The notes below the pieces were generated by a model. The model was not told where the DNA came from and made no database searches. It was given only the letters and a program-made list of their open reading frames with translations. Positions 13,469 through 20,096 of a stretch of 46,154 bases of DNA are shown here, piece by piece (position 1 is the first letter of the stretch; each line of letters starts with the position of its first letter). Made by a program: the position numbers and the translations under genes. Source of the stretch: Candidatus Gugararchaeum adminiculabundum. Its GTDB lineage: Archaea; Micrarchaeota; Micrarchaeia; Burarchaeales; Gugararchaeaceae. Location: NCBI GenBank assembly GCA_902384795.1, contig CABMDC010000002.1, forward strand, positions 1-46,154, in the 5' to 3' direction.

Positions 13469-16219
13469 ATGGCCGAAACCGTCAAACCAAAATCAAACTT
13501 CCATGCAAAAACCTTCGAACAGACTCTTAAGGAGCTTGGCTCGAGCCCATCCGGCATGAGCAGCGCGCAGGCGGTGCAGGAGCTCCTGGACCATGGCTAT
13601 AACGAGCTCTCTGCAAAAAAGCCGATTCCCTGGTACATAGTTTTCATCCGCCAGCTGCAGAATCCAATAATTCTCCTGCTGGTAGTGGCGGCAATAATCT
13701 CCTTCCTAGTTTCCTTCTCCCAATTGCAGCAGCCAAAAGTTTTCTCATTCTTCGCCTTCAAGGATTCGATTGCAATAATGTTCGCGGTTTTGCTCAGCGC
13801 TCTTTTCGGTTTTATCCAGGAATTCAAGGCCGAGAAATCGCTCGAGGCTTTGAAACGGCTCACCACCCCCATGGCGCAGGTGATTAGGGACGGGAAAAAG
13901 CAGGTGATCCAGAGCAGGCTCCTGGTCCCCGGCGACATCATAATCCTGGAAGAAGGCGAGCGGGTTCCCGCGGACTGCCGCGTTTTTGAAAGCATCGCGC
14001 TCGCGTGCGACGAGTCCTCGCTCACAGGCGAATCAATCCCGGTCGGCAAGCATCCCGAACCTCTGCCCGTTGACACTTCCATTCCTGACATGAAAAACAT
14101 AGCGTTCATGGGCACGACCGTTGTGCGCGGCAGGGGCAAGGCGGTTGTAATCGCAGTGGGCATGAACACCCAGTTCGGGGGAATCGCCAAATCCCTTGAG
14201 GACACGTTTGACGACCCTTCCCCCTTGCAATATAATATGGAGGAAATCGGAAAAAAGGTCTCGGCCGTGGGAATCGCCCTGTGCGTCCTGTTTTTCTTTT
14301 TCGGGGTCCTGGGCGGACAGGATGTGCTGAAAATGTTCCTAGTGGCGGTCACGCTCGCGGTTGCCGCGGTCCCGGAAGGGCTTCCCACAATAATGACCAT
14401 CACGCTCGCAATCGGCATGAGCAAAATGGCGGGGAAAAAAGCCATAGTGCGCAGGCTCCCTGCGGTCGAAACCCTTGGCGCAACAACCATAATCTGCACT
14501 GACAAGACCGGCACTCTCACGCAGAATTCCATGGCAGTCACCAATGTTTTCACCGGCGGGAAGATTTACGCGGTGACCGGCGGAACCTATGATCCGCGCG
14601 GGGAGTTCCTGCTTAACGGGAAGCCAATCGAGCAGTTTCCCGCCGAGCTTAGCAAAACCCTTACCTACGGCGCCCTGTGCTGCAATGCCACGCTATTCTA
14701 CGAAAACAGGGTTGCGAAAATCGCCGGCGACCCGACCGAAGGCGCGGTGGTTGTTGCCGCGGAAAAGGCGGGAATCGAGACCGAAGCCGAGCGCAACAGG
14801 CACAAGTTCATCACCGAATTCCCCTTCGATTCCGCAAGAAAAATGATGAGCGTCCTGCGCATCTCCCCGGACACCCAGGAGACCTATTCGTTCGTAAAAG
14901 GCGCCCCTGAAAAAGTGCTTGACCGGTGCTCGCGCATTTTGGACGGCACGGTAAGGCCCCTGGCAAAGGAGGAGCGGGACGCGCTTGTGCAGGAGAACCG
15001 CTATCTTGCGGGCGCCGCCCTGCGGGTGCTCGCAGTCGCCTACAAGCCCCTGGGAAATGCAAAAAAAGTCACCATGCAGTCGGCCGAGTCAGACCTTGTT
15101 TTCCTGGGACTGGTCGCCATGGAAGACCCGCCAAGAAAGGAAGTTTTTGACGCAATCAGCACCTGCAAGGCGGCAGGCATCCGCGTGGTGATGATCACCG
15201 GTGACAACGAATACACCGCCAAAGCGATAGCAACCCAGCTTGGAATCCTCGGGGCTTCGGAAAAAATCATCACCGGAAAAGACATGGATTCAATGAACGA
15301 GACGCGGCTTGAGGAGGAAGTCAAATCGGTGAATGTTTTCGCGCGCACAACTTCCGAGCACAAGCTGCAGATAGTTTCCGCGCTGCGCAAGCAGGGCGAG
15401 ATAGTCGCCGTCACCGGGGACGGGGTAAACGATGCGCCGGCCATAAAGCGCGCAAACATCGGCATTGCCATGGGGATTACGGGAACCGAAGTGACCAAGG
15501 AAGTCGCTGACATGGTGCTTGCCGACGATAATTTCGCAACCATTGTTTCCGCAGTGCGCTATGGGAGGAACATTTATGCGAACATAACGAATTTCGTGCG
15601 CTTCCAGTTTTCCACCAATGTGGCCGCGCTTGCAACCATGTTCCTTGCCCCGCTTCTTACAAAATTCATCCCACTCAGCGCAATCCAAATCCTCTGGATC
15701 AACCTGATAATGGACGGGCCGCCCGCCCTGGCGCTCGGAGTCGAGCCTGCGGACAAGGAAGCAATGCACCAGAAGCCCCGCGACCCCAAGGCGCCTTTCC
15801 TGAACAGCCAGCTGACCTCCTCGATAATTTTCTTCGGGCTGCTCATGTGCGCAGGCACTGTCCTGGTTTTCACCTATTCCATAATCTACGAATCCTCGCT
15901 GGCAAAGGCGTCCACCATGGCCTTCACCACCTTTGTCCTGTTCCAGCTGTTCAACGCATTCAACTGCAAATCAACCACCAGTTCAATCCTATCCAACATG
16001 TTCTCGAACAAATACCTGCTGCTCGCGATTCTCGCCTCCCTGCTGCTCCAGATTTACATCGTCTATGATCCCTACCTTTCCAACATTTTCGGCACTGTCC
16101 CGCTCTCCTGGGACGAATGGGCAATGATCGCAGGAGTCGCATTCACCATTGTCATCTTTGAGGAAATAAGGAAATTCAGGGTAAGGGCCGCAATAAGGGC
16201 AGGCAAACAGATTGGGTGA
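13469..16219 (+). CDS. Calcium/manganese-transporting P-type ATPase (P2A, SPCA/PMR1-like)
   Basis: A 916-aa ATP-driven cation pump in the membrane. Motifs include an N-terminal cation-ATPase domain, SLTGES of the actuator domain, PEGLP in transmembrane helix 4, the phosphorylated aspartate D345 in DKTGTLT, KGAPEKVLDRC in the nucleotide domain, and TGDGVNDAPA. The helix-6 block NLIMDGPPALALGVEP (N745, D749) is close to the secretory-pathway Ca2+/Mn2+ pumps of the PMR1 type, so Ca2+ with or without Mn2+ is the likely substrate. About ten transmembrane helices fit the family. It is separated from the helicase gene by 4 nt, and the ribosome site of the next gene overlaps its stop. Confidence 0.93.
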   Translation: MAETVKPKSNFHAKTFEQTLKELGSSPSGMSSAQAVQELLDHGYNELSAKKPIPWYIVFIRQLQNPIILLLVVAAIISFLVSFSQLQQPKVFSFFAFKDSIAIMFAVLLSALFGFIQEFKAEKSLEALKRLTTPMAQVIRDGKKQVIQSRLLVPGDIIILEEGERVPADCRVFESIALACDESSLTGESIPVGKHPEPLPVDTSIPDMKNIAFMGTTVVRGRGKAVVIAVGMNTQFGGIAKSLEDTFDDPSPLQYNMEEIGKKVSAVGIALCVLFFFFGVLGGQDVLKMFLVAVTLAVAAVPEGLPTIMTITLAIGMSKMAGKKAIVRRLPAVETLGATTIICTDKTGTLTQNSMAVTNVFTGGKIYAVTGGTYDPRGEFLLNGKPIEQFPAELSKTLTYGALCCNATLFYENRVAKIAGDPTEGAVVVAAEKAGIETEAERNRHKFITEFPFDSARKMMSVLRISPDTQETYSFVKGAPEKVLDRCSRILDGTVRPLAKEERDALVQENRYLAGAALRVLAVAYKPLGNAKKVTMQSAESDLVFLGLVAMEDPPRKEVFDAISTCKAAGIRVVMITGDNEYTAKAIATQLGILGASEKIITGKDMDSMNETRLEEEVKSVNVFARTTSEHKLQIVSALRKQGEIVAVTGDGVNDAPAIKRANIGIAMGITGTEVTKEVADMVLADDNFATIVSAVRYGRNIYANITNFVRFQFSTNVAALATMFLAPLLTKFIPLSAIQILWINLIMDGPPALALGVEPADKEAMHQKPRDPKAPFLNSQLTSSIIFFGLLMCAGTVLVFTYSIIYESSLAKASTMAFTTFVLFQLFNAFNCKSTTSSILSNMFSNKYLLLAILASLLLQIYIVYDPYLSNIFGTVPLSWDEWAMIAGVAFTIVIFEEIRKFRVRAAIRAGKQIG

Positions 16220-16226
16220 AAAATTT

Positions 16227-16997
16227 ATGGAAAATGCAAATCAAACGCAACTAAAACTCCACTCCCAGAAAATCCATTCAAACTTGCGCGCAGCCCTGAA
16301 AAGCGCGAAAGCAAAAGGCTATGTCCTGGGAGTGAGCGGAGGGGTTGATTCGGCGGTTGTTCTCGCCCTCTGCGCAAAGGCAGTGGGTTCACCGCGTGTC
16401 ACTGCGCTTCTCATGCCCTCTTCGATCACCTCGAAAAAAGATGCCGGCGATGCGCAGTTTTTATGCAAAAAATTCAGGGTGAAATCAATTTCAGTTCCAA
16501 TTGCAAAACTCGCCAAAGATTTCGCCATCGCTTCAAACAAGCTCGGCAAATCAACTCCAGTGGAAAAGGGCAACAGCTGCGCCCGCATCCGCATGGCGCT
16601 TTTGTATGATTACGCGCGCAAGCACAGCTATCTGGTCGCAGGCACTGGGGACAAAAGCGAGATCATGCTGGGCTATTTCACCAAATTCGGCGATGGCGGA
16701 GTGGACATTCTTCCGCTCGGCTCGCTCTACAAAACAGAGGTCCAGCAGCTGGCGCTCCAATTGGGAATCCCGAAGCCAATCGCTTTCAAGCAGCCTTCGC
16801 CCAATTTGTGGAAAAACCAGACAGCTGAAAAGGAAATCGGCGCGAAATATTCCGAGCTTGATTCCACTCTAAAAATGCTGGAGAAAAAAATTCCGCTTGC
16901 GCAAATTAAAAGGAAAGTTTCCCCGCGCATAGTTTCACTCGTTCTAGGAAGAATGAAAATTTCAGGGCATAAAAAGAGGATGCCGCCTGTTTTGTAG
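16227..16997 (+). CDS. nadE: NAD+ synthetase, ammonia-dependent
   Basis: Converts deamido-NAD+ to NAD+ using ATP and ammonia. The 256-aa length without a glutaminase domain indicates the NH3-dependent form. The PP-loop SGGVDS is at residues 37-42. Further family blocks are GTGDKSEIMLGYFTKFGDGG, DILPLGSLYKTEV and the substrate-binding SPNLWKNQTAEKEIG. I chose ATG 16227: GGTGA at 16215-16219 overlaps the ATPase stop and sits about 7 nt upstream. A TTG at 16212 would add five residues. It is probably co-transcribed with the ATPase. Confidence 0.93.
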   Translation: MENANQTQLKLHSQKIHSNLRAALKSAKAKGYVLGVSGGVDSAVVLALCAKAVGSPRVTALLMPSSITSKKDAGDAQFLCKKFRVKSISVPIAKLAKDFAIASNKLGKSTPVEKGNSCARIRMALLYDYARKHSYLVAGTGDKSEIMLGYFTKFGDGGVDILPLGSLYKTEVQQLALQLGIPKPIAFKQPSPNLWKNQTAEKEIGAKYSELDSTLKMLEKKIPLAQIKRKVSPRIVSLVLGRMKISGHKKRMPPVL

Positions 16998-17029
16998 TCC
17001 TCCAGTTCTCTAGCAGTCTATTTTTCCCA

Positions 17030-17326
17030 TCACTTAACCCTCTTTATCTGGTCAATGGTATACTCTTTCGAAGGCTTTGACTCCGGCTTCTTCCCCTTGA
17101 TTTTTTCCTCCAGCCACAGATAAATCGGATAGATGAAGCTCATGGCAGCAACAAGCACTGCAACCGCCGCCACTGCAAAAATTCCCAACACCCACCAGGG
17201 CTGGTTCACAAGATTCACGATTCCTGTTGCAGTGAGCGCGGATGCCCCCAGCACTATTGCCGCCCCTGCTAGCAAAATAGTAAGCCCGAACGCAGGCAGG
17301 TGCACCTCGAAGTTTTCCTCATCCAT
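17030..17326 (-). CDS. Small two-helix membrane protein
   Basis: A 98-aa protein with two hydrophobic helices (about residues 11-38 and 44-72) and a basic Lys-rich tail. I recognise no family. Its ATG lies 1 nt after the stop of the AIM24-family gene, so the two are one operon and translation is probably coupled. An accessory membrane partner of that protein is possible but only inferred. Confidence 0.7.
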   Translation of the reverse strand: MDEENFEVHLPAFGLTILLAGAAIVLGASALTATGIVNLVNQPWWVLGIFAVAAVAVLVAAMSFIYPIYLWLEEKIKGKKPESKPSKEYTIDQIKRVK

Positions 17327-17327
17327 T

Positions 17328-18005
17328 TTATTTCCCCAAAAATCTCTTCATTACCCCGGCAAGCCCGGACACATTGGCAGACTGCAGCCAGACTTTCCCC
17401 GGCCCTTCAACTGTTGCAAGAAAGAAACCTTCCCCGCCAAACAGCATGTTCTTGATTCCCTTAACCAATTGTATGTCATATCTCACCGCAGGTTCCATCA
17501 GGCCCACTGCGCTGGTGTCAATTTTCAGCTTCTGCCCCTGCTCCAGCCTAATCTCCTGAATCTCCCCGTTGAGCGCAATCCAGACAGTTCCCGGCCCTTC
17601 AATTTTTTCAAGTATAAATCCCTGGCCTCCGAACCATCCCGGCCCGAATTTCTTCCTGAAGAAAGTTGACAGTTTCACGCTGCGTTCGGAGCAAAGGAAG
17701 GCGTCCTTTTGGCAGATCAGCGATTCCCCTGTTTTCAGCTGGAATGCGATTATCTTGCCCGGCACGTCATTGGCGAACGCGACAAACCCCTTTCCCCTGC
17801 TGGGCTTGAAATTTATCAGAAACGCCGATTCCCTTGAGCCGAATTTCCTGCCAATGGCAGCGCCAATCCCGCCCACCAGCTCACTCTCCATTTCCATGTT
17901 GTCGCTCATCCAGGTCATTGCGCCAGCCTCGGCATAGACGCATTCGCCTTCGTTTAGTTCGATGTTTACAACCTGCATGAATGCGCCATCAATTCTGTAC
18001 TTCAC
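17328..18005 (-). CDS. AIM24 / TIGR00266 family protein
   Basis: A 225-aa protein whose repeated beta-strand pattern matches the AIM24 (DUF124) family: GECVYAEAGAMTWMSDNMEM near the N-terminus, GGEGFFLATVEGPGKVWLQS near the C-terminus, and an internal echo GGQGFILEKIEGPGTVWIAL. This shows the internal symmetry of the fold. The biochemical role of the family is poorly known. The start is GTG 18005 with GGGTGATC 4 nt upstream, and a TATA-like box at 18046-18053 predicts a short leader. The small membrane-protein gene follows directly. Confidence 0.88.
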   Translation of the reverse strand: MKYRIDGAFMQVVNIELNEGECVYAEAGAMTWMSDNMEMESELVGGIGAAIGRKFGSRESAFLINFKPSRGKGFVAFANDVPGKIIAFQLKTGESLICQKDAFLCSERSVKLSTFFRKKFGPGWFGGQGFILEKIEGPGTVWIALNGEIQEIRLEQGQKLKIDTSAVGLMEPAVRYDIQLVKGIKNMLFGGEGFFLATVEGPGKVWLQSANVSGLAGVMKRFLGK

Positions 18006-18045
18006 CTGATCACCCTGGAACAGTTCCTTAAATTCGTTGAACTAG

Positions 18046-18053
18046 TATAAAAA
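18046..18053 (-). promoter_or_regulatory. TATA-like box of the AIM24-family operon
   Basis: TTTTTATA on the minus strand predicts a transcription start near 18022. That gives a leader of about 17 nt carrying the GGGTGATC ribosome site. Confidence 0.45.
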
Positions 18054-18141
18054 CATTTTATTCCCGCGCCAAATTCTGGAAACAGCGAATTGGAAAACCG
18101 TTAATAAATCGTTTTGAGCAATAAATACAATACTTCGCGGA

Positions 18142-18153
18142 TCCCGAAAGGGA
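18142..18153. repeat. Small hairpin with GAAA loop upstream of the palindrome pair
   Basis: TCCC and GGGA flank a GAAA tetraloop. Together with GGTTC at 18161-18165, which can pair with GAACC at 18174-18178, it suggests that the DNA from about 18130 to the tRNA is transcribed as a structured RNA. Confidence 0.3.
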
Positions 18154-18172
18154 GAGTAGGGGTTCGCGGGCG

Positions 18173-18244
18173 AGAACCGCCCCGATTTGGCTTGCGAGCC
18201 AAATGGGCACATTTTTGCCATCGGGCAAAAATCGTGTAGGTTCT
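18173..18244. repeat. Paired-palindrome element, copy 1, upstream of tRNA-Leu
   Basis: Two adjacent hairpins, ATTTGGCT-TGCG-AGCCAAAT at 18185-18204 and ATTTTTGCC-ATCG-GGCAAAAAT at 18211-18232, are joined by GGGCAC and enclosed by AGAACC (18173-18178) and GGTTCT (18239-18244). A second copy of the pair lies in reverse orientation at 41874-41919 with the same order, spacing and flanking CCCG. It ends 7 nt before the tRNA-Leu gene. No other copy was noticed in the window. Confidence 0.75.
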
Positions 18245-18251
18245 TGCCCCG

Positions 18252-18336
18252 GCAGGGGTTCCAGAGCTTGGTCAAATGGGCAGGGCTTAGAACCCTGTGG
18301 CTTAGGCCTCCGCAGGTTCAAATCCTGCCCCCTGCA
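18252..18336 (+). tRNA. tRNA-Leu (anticodon UAG)
   Basis: An 85-nt type II tRNA. The acceptor stem GCAGGGG at 18252-18258 pairs with CCCCTGC at 18329-18335, followed by discriminator A. The anticodon stem CAGGG/CCCTG holds the 7-nt loop CTTAGAA with anticodon TAG. A long variable arm and the T arm GCAGG-TTCAAAT-CCTGC follow. CCA is not encoded and there is no intron. No clear TATA box lies at the usual distance, because that space holds the palindromic element, so the tRNA may be processed from a longer precursor. Confidence 0.96.
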
Positions 18337-18367
18337 TCTTGTTTTATACAATAAGTGTACCGGAAAA

Positions 18368-18387
18368 AGTTAGGCGATTGCCTAACT
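18368..18387. repeat. Hairpin downstream of tRNA-Leu
   Basis: AGTTAGGC-GATT-GCCTAACT is a perfect 8-bp stem with a 4-nt loop. Its right arm can alternatively pair with AGTTAG at 18391-18396. It lies 31 nt after the tRNA and could be a transcript end or part of a further structured region. Confidence 0.45.
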
Positions 18388-18452
18388 ACGAGTTAGTTGA
18401 TTGTCTGACGTAAGAACGTGCCGAATTGAGCAGCTCTCACATAACCCTCTTC

Positions 18453-18556
18453 GTATATTATATGGAACACGTTAAGGGGCAGTGAAATGAAACAGTTACC
18501 GAATGAGAAACGCCTTTGCGCAGCTAGAATTTAAGGGGAGAATTTCACCCCTTAAA
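18453..18556 (+). ncRNA. Candidate small RNA or leader with two exclusive structures and a tiny ORF
   Basis: A TATA-like TATATTATAT at 18454-18463 precedes TTAAGGGGCAGTGAAAT at 18472-18488. This segment can pair with ATTTCACCCCTTAA at 18542-18555. The same 3' arm can instead pair with TTTAAGGGG at 18530-18538 to give a local 9-bp hairpin, so the two folds exclude each other. Inside lies a 15-codon frame (ATG 18487 to TAA 18534) whose stop sits in the second TTAAGGGG copy. The arrangement looks like an attenuator or small RNA, but transcription is not shown. Confidence 0.35.
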
Positions 18557-18597
18557 ACGGCTGAAAAAATTAGGAGTAAACAAAAACTTTTGCTTTG

Positions 18598-19275
18598 CTA
18601 AACCTGCTGCTGAAGACCAACTGCAGAGAGAAGCTGGCCGGAGCATCCTTCAGTCTCTCGCCTAAAAGCTCCGAGCCACTTATCGCTCCTAACTCCAGAG
18701 TCGTTCTGATGCTCCTCATCTCGCTTTGGATCTCCGTATTTGGCCAGCAGCCTTTTGCGATTATAACCTATCATAATTTTCTCAGAAACAGACTGCTCAT
18801 TTATGGGTTTTCTCTGCTCTTCGAGGTAGGTCACAAAGGCCGAGACCACGCACCTCAGTTGGTCGAGAGTGAGTGTGCCGCTGTTTATTCTTTTCTGTGC
18901 CACAACAGAGACTTCGTTCATCTCAATAGAGTCCCGCATGAGTGCGGATATTGTACGATGGTAGAGTGGTGTGCCGGGGTTTATTCGTTCCTTTGCTACA
19001 ATAGCGACTTCTCGCACCTCAATAAAGTCCCACATGAACGCGGATAGTGTAATCTGGTGGAGTATATGTGCGCACTTCTCCGCAGCCTCAGGAGCCTCGA
19101 CGAAACGGTTCACTACGAAAGAGGCACCCACTGGCTCGCGGTTGGCAGTAAGTGGACTGAATTTAACAAACTCGTTATTGACTTTGACGAGCCGCACATA
19201 TTTGATTCTGTCCCCATCTGGAAGCGTAAGTCTCTCTTTTGTGTTTGTTGCCTTCGTATCGGCCATCATAGACAT
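18598..19275 (-). CDS. Orphan protein with internal 32-residue duplication
   Basis: A 225-aa soluble protein of unrecognised family. Residues 72-103 and 104-135 are tandem copies of one 32-residue unit (17 of 32 positions identical by eye; shared core ...VAxxRINxGT). The C-terminal part (about 136-200) is charged and helical. The start ATG 19275 is preceded by GGGAGATAGGGGCG, and TTATTATAAG at about 19323-19332 may be its TATA box. Base composition and codon choice look less regular than in neighbouring housekeeping genes, which suggests a recent arrival. The plus strand is also open here but its product is Cys/His/Leu-rich and protein-unlike. Confidence 0.65.
   Translation of the reverse strand: MSMMADTKATNTKERLTLPDGDRIKYVRLVKVNNEFVKFSPLTANREPVGASFVVNRFVEAPEAAEKCAHILHQITLSAFMWDFIEVREVAIVAKERINPGTPLYHRTISALMRDSIEMNEVSVVAQKRINSGTLTLDQLRCVVSAFVTYLEEQRKPINEQSVSEKIMIGYNRKRLLAKYGDPKRDEEHQNDSGVRSDKWLGAFRRETEGCSGQLLSAVGLQQQV
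18871..19062. repeat. Two tandem 96-bp coding repeats
   Basis: 18871-18966 and 18967-19062 are clearly similar over their whole length, for example GTGTGCCG near the left end and TTTATTC shortly after in both. The unit is a multiple of three and keeps the reading frame of the gene. Confidence 0.8.
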
Positions 19276-19341
19276 TCGCCCCTATCTCCCGTGTTCAATT
19301 GTATCAGATTGTGTTGCAAAGCTTATAATAATTTCGAGCAT

Positions 19342-19399
19342 AGAGCAAGGTTGGCGCTCCAGTATAAGTCAGACCCACGTATCATTCTTGCCTTGCTCT
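19342..19399. repeat. Spaced 9-bp inverted repeat
   Basis: AGAGCAAGG (19342-19350) and CCTTGCTCT (19391-19399) are perfect inverted copies separated by 40 nt. They lie between the end of the toxin gene and the promoter of the orphan gene, and could end the toxin-antitoxin transcript or mark an insertion. Confidence 0.4.
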
Positions 19400-19441
19400 C
19401 CCTGCATTCTGTTTCTTCCTAGAAGCGTGTGAAAAACTCAG

Positions 19442-19711
19442 TTATTTTTCCTTTGGCAGCTTTTTGTAGACTTTTTTCCTATGGTCTATTAGCGTCACTT
19501 CTATGCGTTTCAGCGCGTGATTTATGTCAGCTATCACCCGGTAGTCGCCCACTCTCAGTTTGTAGTCACTTCGCTTTTCCAGCCGCTCGAAAAAGTGAAT
19601 AGGGTTGTGCTTGGCAGCGGCTGCCTTTTCTAAAATCCTCTCGCGCAACTCTTTTGGCAGGCTTTCAAGGAATTTAAGGGCTTTCTGATCAAAAATCAGC
19701 GCATAACTCAC
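19442..19711 (-). CDS. RelE/ParE-family toxin
   Basis: An 89-aa basic protein with the RelE fold pattern: N-terminal strand YALIFDQKALKFLESLPKE, helix RERILEKAAAAKHNP, then the core KLRVGDYRVIADINHALKRIEVTLIDHRKKVYKKL, in which the GDYRVI segment and DHRKKVY ending are typical. RelE-type toxins cut mRNA at the ribosome; ParE-type toxins poison gyrase. The sequence is closer to archaeal RelE-like proteins, but the target is not certain. Its ATG overlaps the antitoxin stop by 4 nt (ATGA type), so the two are translationally coupled. Confidence 0.9.
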   Translation of the reverse strand: MSYALIFDQKALKFLESLPKELRERILEKAAAAKHNPIHFFERLEKRSDYKLRVGDYRVIADINHALKRIEVTLIDHRKKVYKKLPKEK

Positions 19712-19947
19712 AGGCCCAGCCTCTTCCTTGCCTCTGCCTCGGTTACGAAGCTGCCCGCTTTAATCCTCTTCCTTGCCTCGGCAATCCGCTTAACCGCCTC
19801 GCGTGAAAGCTTCGGGCTCTTCTTCGCGTTCTCCGCAATGCCAACGAGCTTCATTACCACCTCGTCGTAGCTCTCATTCCGGTACTCGCGATACCTGTCA
19901 AGCGAAGATTTTGTCGTATCTCGCACCCTAATCGTTGATATGAACAT
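19708..19947 (-). CDS. Antitoxin of the RelE-type pair
   Basis: A 79-aa charged protein with an N-terminal strand-helix pattern (STIRVRDTTKSSLDRYREYR) like ribbon-helix-helix or VapB/RelB-type DNA-binding antitoxins, and a Lys/Arg/Glu-rich C-terminal helix that would wrap the toxin. I chose ATG 19947, with GTGAT 4 nt upstream; GTG 19956 and ATG 19953 are alternatives. A TATA-like CATATTTAAAT lies at about 19978-19988. The dyad at 19946-19972 overlaps the start region, which fits autoregulation. Confidence 0.82.
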   Translation of the reverse strand: MFISTIRVRDTTKSSLDRYREYRNESYDEVVMKLVGIAENAKKSPKLSREAVKRIAEARKRIKAGSFVTEAEARKRLGL

Positions 19948-19972
19948 ATACATCACGTATACTTATGTATAT
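19946..19972. promoter_or_regulatory. Candidate toxin-antitoxin operator
   Basis: ATATACAT (19946-19953) and ATGTATAT (19965-19972) form a perfect 8-bp dyad around an 11-nt spacer. It lies between the TATA-like box and the antitoxin start codon, where a bound antitoxin would block transcription. Confidence 0.5.
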
Positions 19973-20096
19973 CCAGACATATTTAAATCTATCTTCATAG
20001 ACGGGCGGACCATTGGCTTGAGCAAACTTGCTTAGCCCGAATTGCAAACAATATCTTCTTATATCGCCCCTGACTGAATTCCTGCAGGTGGTCTTC

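Noticed and set aside
13597-14553. Minus-strand frame of 318 codons inside the P-type ATPase gene
   Set aside because: It is a shadow of the strongly conserved ATPase reading frame; the product is Ser/Thr/Ile-rich and matches nothing recognisable.
18058-18351. Minus-strand frame with the sequence RGQDLNLRRPKPQG
   Set aside because: This peptide is the well-known artefact of translating the antisense of a tRNA gene; the locus is tRNA-Leu(UAG).
18595-19047. Plus-strand frame with repeated Cys/His segments, antisense to the duplicated orphan gene
   Set aside because: The repeats seen in it are the same DNA duplication. The minus-strand product has a more natural composition and helical C-terminus, and has a ribosome site and TATA-like box.
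17000-20000. Possible integrated element at tRNA-Leu
   Set aside because: Toxin-antitoxin, orphan gene and tRNA are suggestive, but no integrase and no direct repeat of the tRNA 3' end were found in the window.
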